From: Drosophila persimilis
Taxonomy: Eukaryota > Arthropoda > Insecta > Diptera > Drosophilidae
Assembly: GCF_003286085.1 (NCBI RefSeq)
Contig: NW_020825326.1
Coordinates: forward strand, 1,302,001 to 1,366,000
Direction of reading: 5' to 3'
DNA: 64,000 bases
A model generated the notes under the pieces. That model had not been told where the DNA came from. It saw nothing but the letters and a program-made list of their open reading frames with translations, and did not search any database. The translations under genes were made by a program, and so were the position numbers. Below, piece after piece: positions 38,679 to 49,139 of this stretch (its first letter is position 1; every line of letters starts with the position of its first letter).

Positions 38679-40702
38679 TTAAAAGTTAGCTAAATTTAAA
38701 TGATTATAAATATTGCATGCAATTAGTTTAAGAGACAGTTCTGGGGATAGGTTTTGACAGAGGGAGTTATAATTATGGCATAAAACCCTAAAAGGTTCAT
38801 GATCAGCATAATTAGACCTACATATGGGTAGACGGATAGGCCTAAAAGTACGGGTAGGTCTAGATGGAACGGCCAAGTCAATCTGACCCAAGAGAGTTTG
38901 GGAGTCAACAGTCCCAAGAAGGAGCTTGTGCACGAACATTACGCCATTGCATATTCTGCGATGGTGCAACGACGGCAGGTCAATAAGATTTAGCATAGAC
39001 CGGTAGGGTGGCAAGATTCTACCTGAGTCCCAGTTAAAGTTCCGAAGGGCAAAAATTAAAAATTGCTTTTGCACGGATTCAATAACAGCCTGCTGCTCTT
39101 TATACTGCGGGCTCCACACACAAGAACAATACTCCAATATAGGACGTACTAACGAGAAACACAGCTGTTTCGTAACGTACGGGTCGTCAAACTCCTTGGA
39201 CCAACGCTTGATGAACGCTAAAAACCCTTAGCTTTATTTACTGTTGCAGCTATATGGCTGTTAAAACACATCTTATGATCAAAAAGGACTCAGAGTAAGA
39301 AAGACAGATTTTAACATCATTAGCATAAATTAGTGTAGAAGAGTATGTTATAACTTGAGGAAGGTCATTCACAGATAAAACAGATCAATAGAAGCGGGCC
39401 CAGATGACTTCTTTGTGGTACACCTGAAGTAACATTAACAGTATTTGACAACACGTTAGAAAACAAAACACGTTGAGTACGGTTAGAGAGATAGGACAAA
39501 ATCCAATCTAGAAGATTCGTTGGGAATCCTAATAAAGAGAGCTTGTGAATAAGCAGAGCATGGTTCACAGAATCGAATGCCTTGCTGAAGTCCGTAAAAA
39601 CTACATCCGTCTGCAAACCAATTTGAAAACCACGGTGGATTAGGTTAGAAAACTCAAGAAGGTTAGTCGATGTTGAACGATGTCTGAAAAAACCGTGTTG
39701 CGACGGAGATATCAAGCTGCAACAAAGGTGTTGCAGTTGCCGGGTGACCAGGAACTCAAGAAGCTTCGGGATGGCGGAAAGCTTTGCGATACCACGATAG
39801 TTTTCAATGTTTGATCTTGAACCTTTTTTGTGAAGCGGAATGATATAGGACTCATTTCAAATCACTGGGAGACAAGACTGTTCCAAGGAGAGGTTGAAGA
39901 GAAAGGTCAAGGGTTTGCAAAGGGACTGGGCACAGTGTTTTAAGTCGCAACTTGGTACCTTATCTGGACCCGCAGAAAACGATATGTCCATAGATGACAA
40001 ACCTTCCAGAACAACGCTTTCCTCGAAAAAGGGCAGAAAAATGCTGTTAGCTTGAGGTAGCTGGTACGGATACGGAGTGGATGCGTTGTAAATATGAGAC
40101 GAGTACGTTGTATGGAAAAAGTTAGCGAATAAATTTGCAATACCAACAGCAGAAGCTTCTGTTTTGTTCTGGTAATGAAGGGACGGAGGAAAAACGTTTG
40201 ACTTGCGCTTAGAGTTAACGAACGAATATAATTTTTTAGGATCACTACGAAAGTTACTACTACATTGTGAAAGGTAATGATTATAACACTGACTTATGAC
40301 GGCAAGGAACAGAGAGCGAGCGGAGGAGTATAGAGCTAAGGCCAACGTGGAGCCCGACTTCTGGTACTTTTTATAGAGCCGGGATTTATTATTTTTTAAG
40401 TATGACAAATACTTGGAGAACCAGGGAGGCTTGGAAGATACAGGTACAGTGATATCTGGAACAAACGTATTAAGGGCGGAGTAAATAGAACTATAATACG
40501 AGTTAACAGTTGCATCTATGTTCGGTAATGAATAAAGAAACGACCAATCAACACGCGAGAGATGTAGATCTAAATCGATAAAGTTTGTTTTGCGAAAACA
40601 CTTTATGTGACAAGGAGCCATGGAACTGTCAGCACCTCCAGATTGTGTAAACGAGGTCAAGGAGTCTGTCCCTAATGTTTTTAACGGCATTAATTTGGAC
40701 AA
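38679..40702 (-). pseudogene. CR1-clade ORF2 reverse transcriptase
   Basis: Three frames together give the RT: 40702-39857 (K-P-P-W-F-S-K, N-K-K-S-type linker, S-M-D-I-S-F-S-A-G-P-D-K-V-P), 39715-39365 (S-Q-H-G-F-F-R-H-R-S-T-S-T-N, V-F-T-D-F-S-K-A-F-D-S-V-N-H with the first catalytic Asp, S-G-V-P-Q-R-S), then a box reading Y-A-N-D-V near 39340 where Y/F-A-D-D-V is needed, and 39137-38679 (Y-C-S-C-V-W-S-P, thumb/C-terminal helices). A TGA/TAA at 39856, shifts, and Asp-to-Asn in the active site make it inactive. Confidence 0.8.
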
Positions 40703-41234
40703 GGGAAATATCCGTTAGCCCATTGATAAAGTCATTATGGCAATTGGGAAACAACAGGTTAGCGTCATCACAAGGCAGCCATGAAAGAAATGGGAGGTTA
40801 AAGTCCCCCATGACAATAATTCGATCATTGCACCCTAATGCAGAAACAACAGTATTAATTGCTGAGAGGTGGTGTAAGTAAAGCTCAACATCAGACCTGG
40901 GAGGAATGTAAGAGCAGGTTAAATAGAAAAATGCGGAGCCAACACGAACTTTGACTACAACAAATTCAATTCCATGAATGTTATTGAATGGGAATAACTC
41001 AGATGAGAAAACAGATTTAACTGCAATCAGAACCCCACCTGCAAAAGATGGGCGGTCCATTCTATAAATAGTGTTACTATCAATGAAAAAATCATGATCA
41101 TTGACAGAGGAGTTAAGCCAGGTTTCGGTAAACGCGATGGCATCGAAATCAAAGGACGCGCTATTAGTATGAATTTGACGCAATTTTCCCAGCAAACTGC
41201 GAACGTTCTGATAGTGCATGGAAAAATAGTACAT
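40629..41234 (-). pseudogene. CR1-clade ORF2 endonuclease domain
   Basis: Open for 201 residues. N-V-R-S-L-L-G-K-L (first catalytic Asn), F-T-E-T-W-L-N-S-S-V-N-D-H (Glu), Y-R-M-D-R-P-S-F-A-G-G-V-L-I-A, Y-I-P-P-R-S-D, and V-M-G-D-F-N-L-P (Asp/Asn pair) are present. The final S-D-H motif is lost: the frame ends L-L-D-L-V-Y-T-I-W-R-C. The domain nicks target DNA for target-primed reverse transcription. Confidence 0.8.
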
Positions 41235-41998
41235 CAGTTTTTTGGAGCATGTTCGGTAATTCTTGGATTCGAGTTCGATTCTTTGAGAAGGAACTCATGC
41301 ACAATTGTATGCTCAGGCCATTTTGACGGTTCTAGAGAACTGGATAGTAAAGAATCAGGGAGAAGAATTTTAAAGGATGATATGTTGCGCTTATGTTTAA
41401 ATGTAAATTTAGTCACAACTATATCAACAGGCGAAGTGTTAAGTTTAGAGGAAAGATGTTGTTTAACATCCTCCGTTGTAGCCTCAGGAATAAGACGAGA
41501 AACAAATATTGCTTTCCGAGGGACCACTGCTCTAAGTTGAAGTCCCGAGCGAGATCGAGATGGTGGAGCCACTCCTAAAAGAGATCTCGGTCCAAGGGCA
41601 GAGGAATTGGCAGCAATGGCTGTAGCAGGAATTGGAGTAGGAATTGGAGCAGGAATTGGAGCAGGAATTGGCAAGACGTCGTCAGCAACCAGCACACCCG
41701 CACTAGGAGCACTCACCGCGTCAGAAGTGACGGCCACAGAAACTGCAGGGATGGGATTGCACATTGCTCGGTGTAAAGAACTCCGGAGCCACCGTTGGCG
41801 GGTTTACAGACAACGGCGTGGCATGACTACACGGAAATGCTTCCGATGGATGAAGGTGGGAGGCAGGCGTACCAATCGGATTAGGTTGCAAGAGATTGGT
41901 ATCATTATGCGGAACTTTCCGTCTAGGCGATTCGCTCAAGAGTTTGAGCCCAAGAAACTGTGATTCAGGGCAAGAAAATTCTCGTTGAGAGCCACAAA
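41234..41998 (-). pseudogene. CR1-clade ORF1, middle and C-terminal part
   Basis: The first frame to about 41721 (S-P-R-R-K-V-P-H-N-D) is followed after a shift by an alanine/proline-rich stretch with an I-P-A-P-I-P-A-P-I-P tandem (41618-41672). Then comes the conserved block A-I-F-V-S-R-L-I-P-E-A ... S-K-W-P-E-H-T-I-V-H-E-F, ending in P-K-N at the ORF2 start. This block also occurs at 526-876. The low-complexity linker is coded by GGAATTGGAGCA repeats on the plus strand. Confidence 0.7.
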
Positions 41999-42255
41999 TT
42001 ATTTCCGGACATCCAGAAACCCAGTTCGAGTCTGTCTCATAAATGTGCGCATTTCGGCCTCAATCTCCCGACAAGCCAGACATGAGCAAGACAGGCTCAT
42101 GCGTTTCGAGATCAGATCATTCAGCCGGCCAAAATTTCCACCACCAGCACATTTTATGTGGGCAAAACTGTCGCACAGCCAGCAGCTAAGAAATGAATCA
42201 CCAATGATAACACCACCGAATTCACATTTCTTTGCACTACAAACGATTGCCATTA
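41999..42255 (-). pseudogene. CR1-clade ORF1, PHD-like finger
   Basis: Likely start M-A-I-V-C-S-A-K-K-C (ATG at about 42253). Cys/His spacing C-x4-C ... C-W-L-C-D-x4-H-x2-C ... C-x-C-x2-C matches the PHD-like zinc finger known in ORF1 of CR1 elements. It probably binds the element RNA. The frame ends at 41999 and the rest of ORF1 lies in other frames. Confidence 0.7.
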
Positions 42256-42822
42256 TTGACAGCAGTAGAATCACTGTGCACGAATAATAAAAGAACGGAG
42301 TGAGATCGCAGGTAAAGTAGGAGAGCAGACAGCAGAGCGAGCCAGACAATCAGCTGCAGCGGCAAAAATTCAAAGCAGATGATCCAACGAAGTGCAGAAA
42401 ACGAGCAGTAAACTCACCAAAGCAGAGACACAAAAGAAAAGCCCACAGAGAGGGAGAGTATAGGCAATCCAGAGAGAGTGAGAGCAACAATGCGAGCAGC
42501 CCGCTTATGCTCACGAGAGAGTGTGGGCGATGCAAACGTTGATGCGCGAGAACAGTGCACACCGAAGAAGCGATAACGAAAAGCAGACTGGGCAAAAAAC
42601 AATAACAAATTGCCTGCACGAGTCCGATGCGTTACGTTGCAATATTGAATTTATATTAAACACTTGTTTACAAACAAAACACTGGTGGTTAACACAAAGT
42701 AGAATCAAAATTAAAGAGATGCGATAATATATCAAAACAAAGTCACAACAATGTTGTATGATATTAAGGCAAAGGGCGGAGAATGCGGGAGCAAGAAAAA
42801 AACACAACCGGCTTAAGCAAGA
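42256..42822 (-). other. CR1-clade 5' untranslated region (presumed)
   Basis: Lies upstream of ORF1 on the minus strand and before the gypsy sequence resumes. GAGA-rich (42430-42500). CR1-clade promoters are internal and downstream of the start site, but no motif can be assigned confidently. Confidence 0.4.
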
Positions 42823-43235
42823 TCTAGAAGCGAATTAATATACAGAAAAAAAGAAAACAATACTATCCTATTCTGCGTACCCGAGTAAATGGAAGGCCAC
42901 GTACTCTTTAAGTACCACGATGAACTAGAACACGTCGGGATAGACAAGATGACCGACGCTATATCGAAGAGCCACTGGATCTCAAACTTTAGCTATAAAG
43001 CCAAGCGACACATAGAAAACTGTCAAAAATTCATAGCATACTCAGCACAGCACGGAAAAGAGGAAGGGTTTTACACATCATACCAAGAGGGTCGGTAAGA
43101 TTCAAGCTGGTACATATTGTCCATTTCGGGCCAGTCGACAAAGGCAGGGCCAACAAACATGTTTTAGTAGTAATAGACGAGCTCACCAAATTCGTAAGAC
43201 GTTATACGACCAAAACCACCAGCAGAAGGTCCGGA
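42823..43235 (+). pseudogene. Ty3/gypsy integrase, second family
   Basis: Resumes the gypsy frame interrupted at 38598: I-Y-R-K-K-E-N-N-T-I-L-F-C-V-P-E, a TAA, then Y-H-D-E-L-E-H-V-G-I-D-K and the H2C2 zinc region (H ... H-I-E-N-C-Q-K-F, with the second Cys of the pair changed to Ile), and after a shift F-G-P-V-D-K-G-R and V-V-I-D-E-L-T-K-F-V, the start of the rve core. It ends near 43235, where a BEL fragment is joined. Confidence 0.75.
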
Positions 43236-43246
43236 CCTCCGGATAT

Positions 43247-43721
43247 TGCCACCACAGGTACTAGGCCTGTGGTGCCTAAACCACTGGTGGGAGTCCCACC
43301 AAAACGACAAGTTTTTATTTCAAGGCTGGCCCCTGACCTCACATCTGCTCTCTTCTACAAGGCCACGTCCACTCGGAGGTATACGTTTGAAGAGCTTTCT
43401 ACGCTGCTCTCGAAGATTGAAGCGTGCCTCAATTCCAGGCCGTTCTCACCGATGTCCGACGATCCGACGGAGTTGCTAGCCCTCCCTCCCGGGCACTTCC
43501 TTATTGGGGGAGCTGTAATGAGTGCGGCCGATCCCGAAATAAAGGGGAACCTTCACTCGATTATCAATCGTTTGCAGAGCCAACAGTTCTGTCAAAGGTG
43601 GAAGGAGGAATACCTCAAGGAGCTTTACAAGCGGACTATGTGGCAGACGCCGACGCCAAATCTGCTGGCTGGCTATATGGTGGTCATCAAAGAGGATAAC
43701 CTGCCGTCCAACGAATGGTAA
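43247..43721 (+). pseudogene. BEL/Pao integrase C-terminal part
   Basis: R-Y-T-F-E-E-L-S-T-L-L-S-K-I-E-A-C-L-N-S-R-P, D-D-P-T-E-L-L-A-L-P-P-G-H-F-L-I-G-G, then Q-Q-F-C-Q-R-W-K-E-E-Y-L-K-E-L and V-V-I-K-E-D-N-L-P-S-N-E-W (DUF5641-type tail) are hallmark BEL/Pao sequences. A short deletion lies near 43600 (L-Q-S-Q-Q). The catalytic Asp residues are missing because the fragment begins after them. Confidence 0.85.
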
Positions 43722-44061
43722 AGGTCGTTCTCCTTCCAGTAGAACCCCGTAGTTCCATCCAACAATAACGTGAATGTGCTATTGTCCCATTCACAGATCC
43801 GTACTAATACTTCTTCGACTTCTCTATTCCATCCTTATCCAGACATGGCCCCACGGATCCACGCCAACCGCACCACGGAGAGTCGTCGTGATCGAGGGAT
43901 CAACTCGTACCGTTGCCGGGTCTGCCGAGAAGCCCATCCGCTGCAGACCTGTCACCATTTCCTTCGCCTAAGCATCGTTATTGAATGGATCGTATCGGGG
44001 GCGTACACTCAGTCATAGGCCCCCAACTACTCTTTGCAATCCTGCAAGGGGGGGGGGAGGA
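43722..44061 (+). pseudogene. BEL/Pao 3' coding tail with CxxC...CH motif and polypurine tract
   Basis: The frame beginning at ATG 43844 (M-A-P-R-I-H-A-N) carries Y-R-C-R-V-C-R-E-A-H-P-L-Q-T-C-H-H-F-L-R-L-S, a small Cys/His finger often found at the 3' end of Drosophila BEL-type elements. It stops at 44017. A polypurine tract (AAGGGGGGGGGAGGA, 44048-44061) directly precedes TGTTCAGGG, the likely start of an LTR. Confidence 0.6.
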
Positions 44062-44969
44062 TGTTCAGGGCAGCAGCAGATAATTTCTGCGCATTGTACT
44101 AACTCCGTGCGCTCCGGTCCCAACTCGCTCTCGCGCGCTCGGAAGATCTACGATCCGCAATGCACGATCCACACGGCGCTCACCGCAGCATAAAGCATAG
44201 AGAATAGTTACGTTTCCACCCCCGATTCAAACGGCCGATCTACCGCGCGACCCTCGAAACAAATACAAAACCTACATATGTACATACATATACCACGAAA
44301 CACAACAGCCTTTCATTTCTTGCGACGGCTACTAGGAGGTTCACTGGATCTACAATTTCGACGTTGGAGAATTGAGCTTCGATCTGCCCCATTACAAACA
44401 TATAGAATGCTCAGCAGCTCTCTATGAGGGTTCCGGCTGGGCAATGGACACTGCATTATCGCGGGCAAGGGTAATGCACTGTTGCATACCAGACAATGGA
44501 CAACGCACCAGAATCCCAAACTCGCCAGACCCATCAACGTAACCATGCCAACGCCCCAGGATCTCGAACGCGCCAGACCCAGCAACGCCACCTGAATCCG
44601 ACTTCACCCTATGGTAGCCGCGGTGCAGGACGACCTGGAATGGGCAGAGGCTCCCCCCGAATGGCGTACCAACGCGCCAGGTCGACAGTTGCCCCGGGAC
44701 CTCATATCCAACATCACCGTGTTCTTACGCGATCGCGCCTACCGACTGGGAGTCCGGCGACTGGAGGTCCATGACGGCACTTGCTTCCGCATAAAGATTA
44801 CCCGCAACCGGGCCGTCACCGTCACTCTTCGGCACCCCCGAAGTATGGAGGGGGTGTGAGGGAGCGTACGCTCCACCCACATTTTTTCCGCCCATCAGTT
44901 CGCCGTCATTTTCCCATTGGAGGGACCCGAGATTACGTTATTAGAATTAAGATTTTTAAAGGGGGGGGA
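44062..44969 (+). other. LTR-like segment and unknown retroelement frame
   Basis: TGTTCAGGG at 44062 after a polypurine tract could begin a BEL 3' LTR; no certain end is visible (ACAAACA at 44394 is one candidate). From about 44590 to 44860 the plus strand codes W-M-V-A-A-V-Q-D-D-L-E-W-A-E-A-P-P-E-W-R-T and R-L-G-V-R-R-L-E-V-H-D-G-T, which I do not recognise. It ends at M-E-G-V-stop, about 95 bp before a second polypurine tract (AAAGGGGGGGGAA, 44958-44970), so it is probably the last frame of another LTR element. Confidence 0.4.
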
Positions 44970-45733
44970 AGTCGCGATCACGGCGGACGTCACTGGCTTT
45001 TCAGAACCAAAACTCAACGACAACGACGCAGCAGCAGCCAAAAACTAGAGAGGAATACACCGAGGACCGAAAACCAACGGCATCAACGCAGCAACGGCGT
45101 GAATACACCGAGAAAACAAAACCCGACAACAACAAAGCAGCGGAAGCCAAGGAGAGAGAGAAATACACCAAGAGCCGAACAGTAAGCCCACGGCAGCAAC
45201 GGCAGAAGAGAGATGCGGAAAACTAAAGCGAAGTAACGACGCGCCAGCAGCGAGACAGAGAGACGAAAGTCACCGGCGCAACGTAGACGCCGAACGACGG
45301 CGCCAGCCCTCTGCCGCGGCGAGAACGACGACGCTAGCCGCCCACGCTGACGCTGGATCGGCAGAGCCAGCAGAACGAGAGCACTGAGGCTGGAGAAGGA
45401 GCACGTGGATTAAAAGAGGGGATTCCTTTTGAAGCAGTCGGAGGAGTGGGACGTGTTTGAGGACAAAATTCGAGTGGCGTACGAAAAGTAAGACACGTGG
45501 CGGACCAGATCCACGCCAATGCGATCAGTGACACGGAGGAGATCCTGCATCTACGCTGCACCCACGGAGAAGAAGAGGCTTTCGACGAATACAAGCGTGG
45601 GAGTTCAGGGGTAAGCGAGTCTCTAGACGTGCATACGGGCTGCTGAGCGGTGCGATAGGTAGGGAACCCAGAAAGAATAAAGTGAAATGTAATATAACAG
45701 AAACGTAGCACGACCACCAACAATCTATACACT
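44970..45733 (+). repeat. Candidate LTR (AGT...ACT)
   Basis: Begins AGTCGCGATC right after a polypurine tract and ends ACT at 45733, with an AATAAA signal at 45676. AGT...ACT ends are seen in several gypsy-group LTRs. About 764 bp, purine/AAC-rich. No second copy lies in the window to confirm it, and the following bases do not form a clear primer-binding site. Confidence 0.4.
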
Positions 45734-45811
45734 AGGGAACCTGGAGTCCCGAGGCTTCATCTTCTCTGCCCTTCCTCGCGCCTCTTGCCCGAGTCCGTGA
45801 TGCCATTCAGT

Positions 45812-46520
45812 AGTTCGTAGCCCGACAGGATCCTGAGGCCGCTGTCCGGCGATTGCCTAGGCGTTCCCGGTGATACCTGTCGGCGTTCCCTCCGCATGAT
45901 CCCATCCCGTAGTTTGTGACCCCGCAGGGTCCCGAGGTCGCTATCCGACGATCGTCTAAGCGCCCCCGGTGACTCCTGTTGGTGTCTAGGCATTCTCGGC
46001 GATGCCTGTCGGTATCCCCGACCCCCGTAGTAATTCTTGGTTCGACAGTGTCCCGTAAGTGCTATCCGGCGATTGCCTAAGCACTCTTGGTGATGCTCGT
46101 CGATATCTCTGATCCTCGTAGTAATTCTTAGGCCGACAGGGTCCCGTAAGTACCGTCCGGCGATAGCCTAGGTACTCTCGGCGATACTTGTCGGTATTCC
46201 CGCATAGCAAAGTTCCCCTTTCCGCGTCGTAGTAATTCTTAGGCCGACCGGGTCCCGTAAGTACCGTCCGGCGATAGCCTATGTACTCTCGGCGATACTT
46301 GTCGGTATTCCCGCATAGCAAAGCCCCCCCCTTTCCGCTTCGTAGTAACTCGCAGGCCGGAAGCGTCCTGTAAGTACTGTCCGACGGTAGCCTAGGTACT
46401 CTCGGCGACACCTGTCGGTATTATCGCATAGTAAAGACCTCCGCATTGATCCCGAGTTCGGTGGGGCTCTGAAGGCGCTATTCGGCGATAACCGGAGTGC
46501 TCTCGGTGGGACCAACCGCC
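45812..46520 (+). repeat. Minisatellite, about 7 units of 90-118 bp
   Basis: Units such as 46117-46225 and 46226-46337 are nearly identical (GTAGTAATTCTTAGGCCGAC, GTACCGTCCGGCGATAGCCT, ACTCTCGGCGATACTTGTCG, GTATTCCCGCATAGCAAAG). Flanking units (45812, 45908, 46027, 46338, 46444) are progressively less alike, as in arrays growing from the centre. It lies between the candidate LTR and a primer-binding site, so it may belong to an LTR or leader. Confidence 0.85.
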
Positions 46521-46659
46521 ACGTCCCATGATACGTTCGCTCCCGTCCACGGAACTGCTGCCCCGCCCCCCAACGTCTGTCCGAAATACGGAGTCCCGCA
46601 AATTATAAATGTGGCTGTAATTTCGACCCTGCAGTAGACTGAGATATGTACCCCAGCCC

Positions 46660-46696
46660 AGGATCGCTTCCTTACAGATGGCGCCCGAGCAGGGAT
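46660..46696 (+). promoter_or_regulatory. LTR end and tRNA-Lys-type primer-binding site
   Basis: CTTACA (end of an LTR by its CA) is followed by GA and TGGCGCCCGAGCAGGGAT, which closely resembles the tRNA-Lys primer site used by many retroelements, including Osvaldo/Ulysses-type gypsy elements. It lies about 930 bp upstream of a gypsy gag start, the expected order. Confidence 0.7.
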
Positions 46697-47608
46697 TCCG
46701 GGATTCCGTTATGTTTTGGGGCGCTAAGTGGAACAGTCGATCAGAAAACGTGTAGCAGGGGGAATCGGGACTGTACTATGCGCAAGCACGGCCAGTCGGA
46801 ATCATTAAGACAAGAATAGCTGTATATCTCTGAAAAACCGCACGTGAGGCCGCCCATCATTCACGTACAGCCGAGGCTGGCTTCCCTAACCTCCCTAGCA
46901 ATAGCGTCAACACGTGGCCGCCGCGCCCACACGAGGAGGAGAGTGCTGCGGCGAGGCGGCAGAGAAAGAGAACCGAGCCGAAGCTGGGCAGAAATCGCTG
47001 GAGAGAGAGCGCCACGTACGCGGCGAGCAGCGAGTCGTGAGCGGTAGAGGCCGAGCGAGCGTCGGAATCCTCCCGAAGACCAACCAGCCCGGCTATATAT
47101 TTCGTACTCAGACCCAGAAGAAGAGAGTCGATGCTCGACCCTCAGCGCGAGCAGTCAACGCCCGGTCTTCAGAGCAGTCATTCAATGCACGGTCTTCAGC
47201 GTGATCATTCAAAACGCCCGGCCTTCAATGTGATCAGTCAGCGTTCAGCCATCAACACGGGACGAGATCCAACGCTTAAATCAACGAACCCAGCACGACC
47301 AGGACCACAAGGACAATTCCCAGGACAACGATAGCAAGGACTATCGACCGGCCTAGCCAGGATCAACAGTCAGGACAATTCCAAGGACAACGACAGCAGG
47401 GACTATCGACCACGACCCCAAGCAGCAAGGACGCTTCCACTGGACAACCGTGTTAACCGTGCATACGCCGCGCTTCCGTGACTAGCCCCAAGGACTCCGG
47501 TATTCAGTGCGTTACCTAAGAAAGGATTCTACCGGAGTGTCAATACGTGATACTACCGTCGGGAACGCGAAAGACCTCGAAGTGCCAGTTCGACCACCGT
47601 GCTTTGAC
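46697..47608 (+). other. Long untranslated leader of gypsy element 3
   Basis: Between primer site and gag. Includes three short direct repeats of GCCCGGTCTTCAGAGCAGTC / GCACGGTCTTCAGCGTGATC type (47156-47245) and CAGGACAA-rich sequence (47300-47400). Short open frames have no recognisable domain. A packaging or translation-control role is possible but unsupported. Confidence 0.45.
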
Positions 47609-48872
47609 ATGGGGGTACAGTGGATTTCGTATCGGCGCAAGGACGAATTGCAGGCCATCGCCGCTGAATTCGGCCTCGGTGAAACCGGGACAGTGGACGA
47701 ACTGCGCAGCCGGATCTCGGCCTTTATCTCGCGCGGTGAGCATCCGACTGCGATCGAAAAACGGATCAAAGAGCTCGGAATGGTCTTCGACAGCGCACCC
47801 AGCCCGAGAAGCCCGAGGAACACGTCCCCGTCGCCGGGACCGAGTCAGCGAGAGCGGAAGGAAGGGATCTGTGCGGAGCAGCCTCTATCTATCATAATTC
47901 CCGAGTTCCCGCGTGCAGCTCACGGCGACTCTGGCCGGTGACAATCACCACCAGCACCGCTTCCCCGAGGAAGCCGGAACTTCGCGACCCGGAAGGGAAG
48001 AAATTTCATTCGCCGCCCTGGCCGATAAACTGCGCAATTGGGGTCTGAAGTTCGACGGACACTCGGATGCGCTGGCTTTCATCGAACGGTTGGAAGAAAG
48101 GGTCGACTCATATGGCGGAAGCCCAGCACAACTGCCGCGAGCCATCTCCGGGCTACTAACTGGCAAGGCAGAAGGATGGTTTAGGACGTTCCAGATGCAA
48201 GGCAAGCCATGGACCGAGTTCCGGAAGGAGTTCTTGGGGTTCTTCCTACCCCCGCGATACTTTCAGCGCTTGGAAGATACGATCCGCTCCCGTCGCCAAC
48301 GACCCCGAGAAACCTTTCAGGACTACTTGATCGACCTCCGACTCATGATGCAACGAGCTCAGTATACTCCAGACAGGGAGCTGGACAGGATCTACGAGAA
48401 CCTTCGGCCGGAATACCAACTGTTCACCCGTAGACATGAGTTCGAGACGTTGCGAGAACTGACACAATTGATAGTAGCATACGAGACAACGCGGGACCGC
48501 GAACAAACCCACCCAGCTAACGACCGCCCAAATACGAAAGCCAGAACGCCATCATACCAAGGACCCGGATTATCCACCCCACAGCATGCCCCTCCAGACG
48601 ACACCGGGCCCTCCCGGAGCGCCGAGACGGCAAGCCGCGTAGTGACCCAGGATGGAGACCGGCCGGTGAACACACGCCGGGCCTGCTGGAATTGCGGGGA
48701 GGAAGGTCATTTCAGCAGTTCATGCAGGAATCGGCGAGTGCTATTCTGTTGGGAGTGTGGCCGCCGCGGCATCCGGACGATTGACTGCTGTAGGCTATCC
48801 GAGTCGGGAAACGGGCCGAGTCTCCGCTCGTCAGGGAACCGATCGGAGACATACCTCCAGGGCCCCCAGGAG
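47609..48872 (+). pseudogene. Ty3/gypsy gag, third family (Osvaldo/Ulysses-like)
   Basis: ATG 47609 (M-G-V-Q-W-I-S-Y) is chosen as the first Met of the open frame. A short SAP-like helix pair follows (R-R-K-D-E-L-Q-A-I-A-A-E-F ... V-D-E-L-R-S-R-I). A one-base shift near 47915-47930 separates this from the capsid domain: W-G-L-K-F-D-G, A-E-G-W-F-R-T-F, F-R-K-E-F-L-G-F-F-L-P, R-P-R-E-T-F-Q-D-Y-L. The knuckle C-W-N-C-G-E-E-G-H-F-S-S-S-C and a second, C-W-E-C-G-R-R-G-I-R-T-I-D-C (His replaced by Ile), follow. Gag forms particles and binds RNA. Confidence 0.8.
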
Positions 48873-48879
48873 TAACTCA

Positions 48880-49110
48880 TCCCTTAAGTTTGGAAGGAGG
48901 CAGGATCGCCGCGCTAGTAACCATCGAAGGAGTACCGCTCACAGCTACCCTCGACACGGGAGCGACGCGGTCGTTCGTCAGTCAACGCATCGCTCATGAA
49001 GTAAGTACCGGAGGGAACGCACGGAATATAAGGACTACCGTCCGCCTGGCGGATGGTACAGCAAAGGAGGTGACGCAAGCAGTTTTCGATATCGAAAAGT
49101 CCCTATAGAC
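48880..49110 (+). pseudogene. Ty3/gypsy protease, third family
   Basis: I-A-A-L-V-T-I-E-G-V-P-L-T-A-T-L-D-T-G-A-T-R-S-F-V-S carries the intact D-T-G-A active loop, followed by V-R-L-A-D-G-T. The frame stops at 49108. RT, RNase H and integrase are missing because a LOA-clade element begins about 40 bp later. Confidence 0.8.
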
Positions 49111-49139
49111 CCTATCCAAGGAGTTACTGGATGCCTACC

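Larger units (their letters stand above)
38599..42822 (-). mobile_element. CR1-clade non-LTR retrotransposon, near full length
   Basis: Minus strand: 5' region about 42822-42260, ORF1 42255-41234, ORF2 endonuclease plus RT 41234-38680, and a short AT-rich 3' tail ending near 38599 (AAATTAACAAATTATC and TTTTTTATTTTTG, without poly-A, as is usual for CR1). It lies inside a gypsy element: gypsy coding is found immediately left of 38598 and right of 42823. Exact target duplications are not clear. The best Drosophila match in memory is the CR1A-type family. Confidence 0.75.

Noticed and set aside
45986..46515. Long minus-strand frames (up to 141 residues) with repeated motifs, looking like a repeat protein
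   Set aside because: They arise from the 90-118-bp minisatellite on this strand; unit lengths are not constant multiples of three and no homologue is recognised.
46660..46696. Retroviral (vertebrate-type) provirus because of the Lys-type primer site
   Set aside because: The downstream gag and protease are Ty3/gypsy-like, and insect Osvaldo/Ulysses elements use the same type of primer site.
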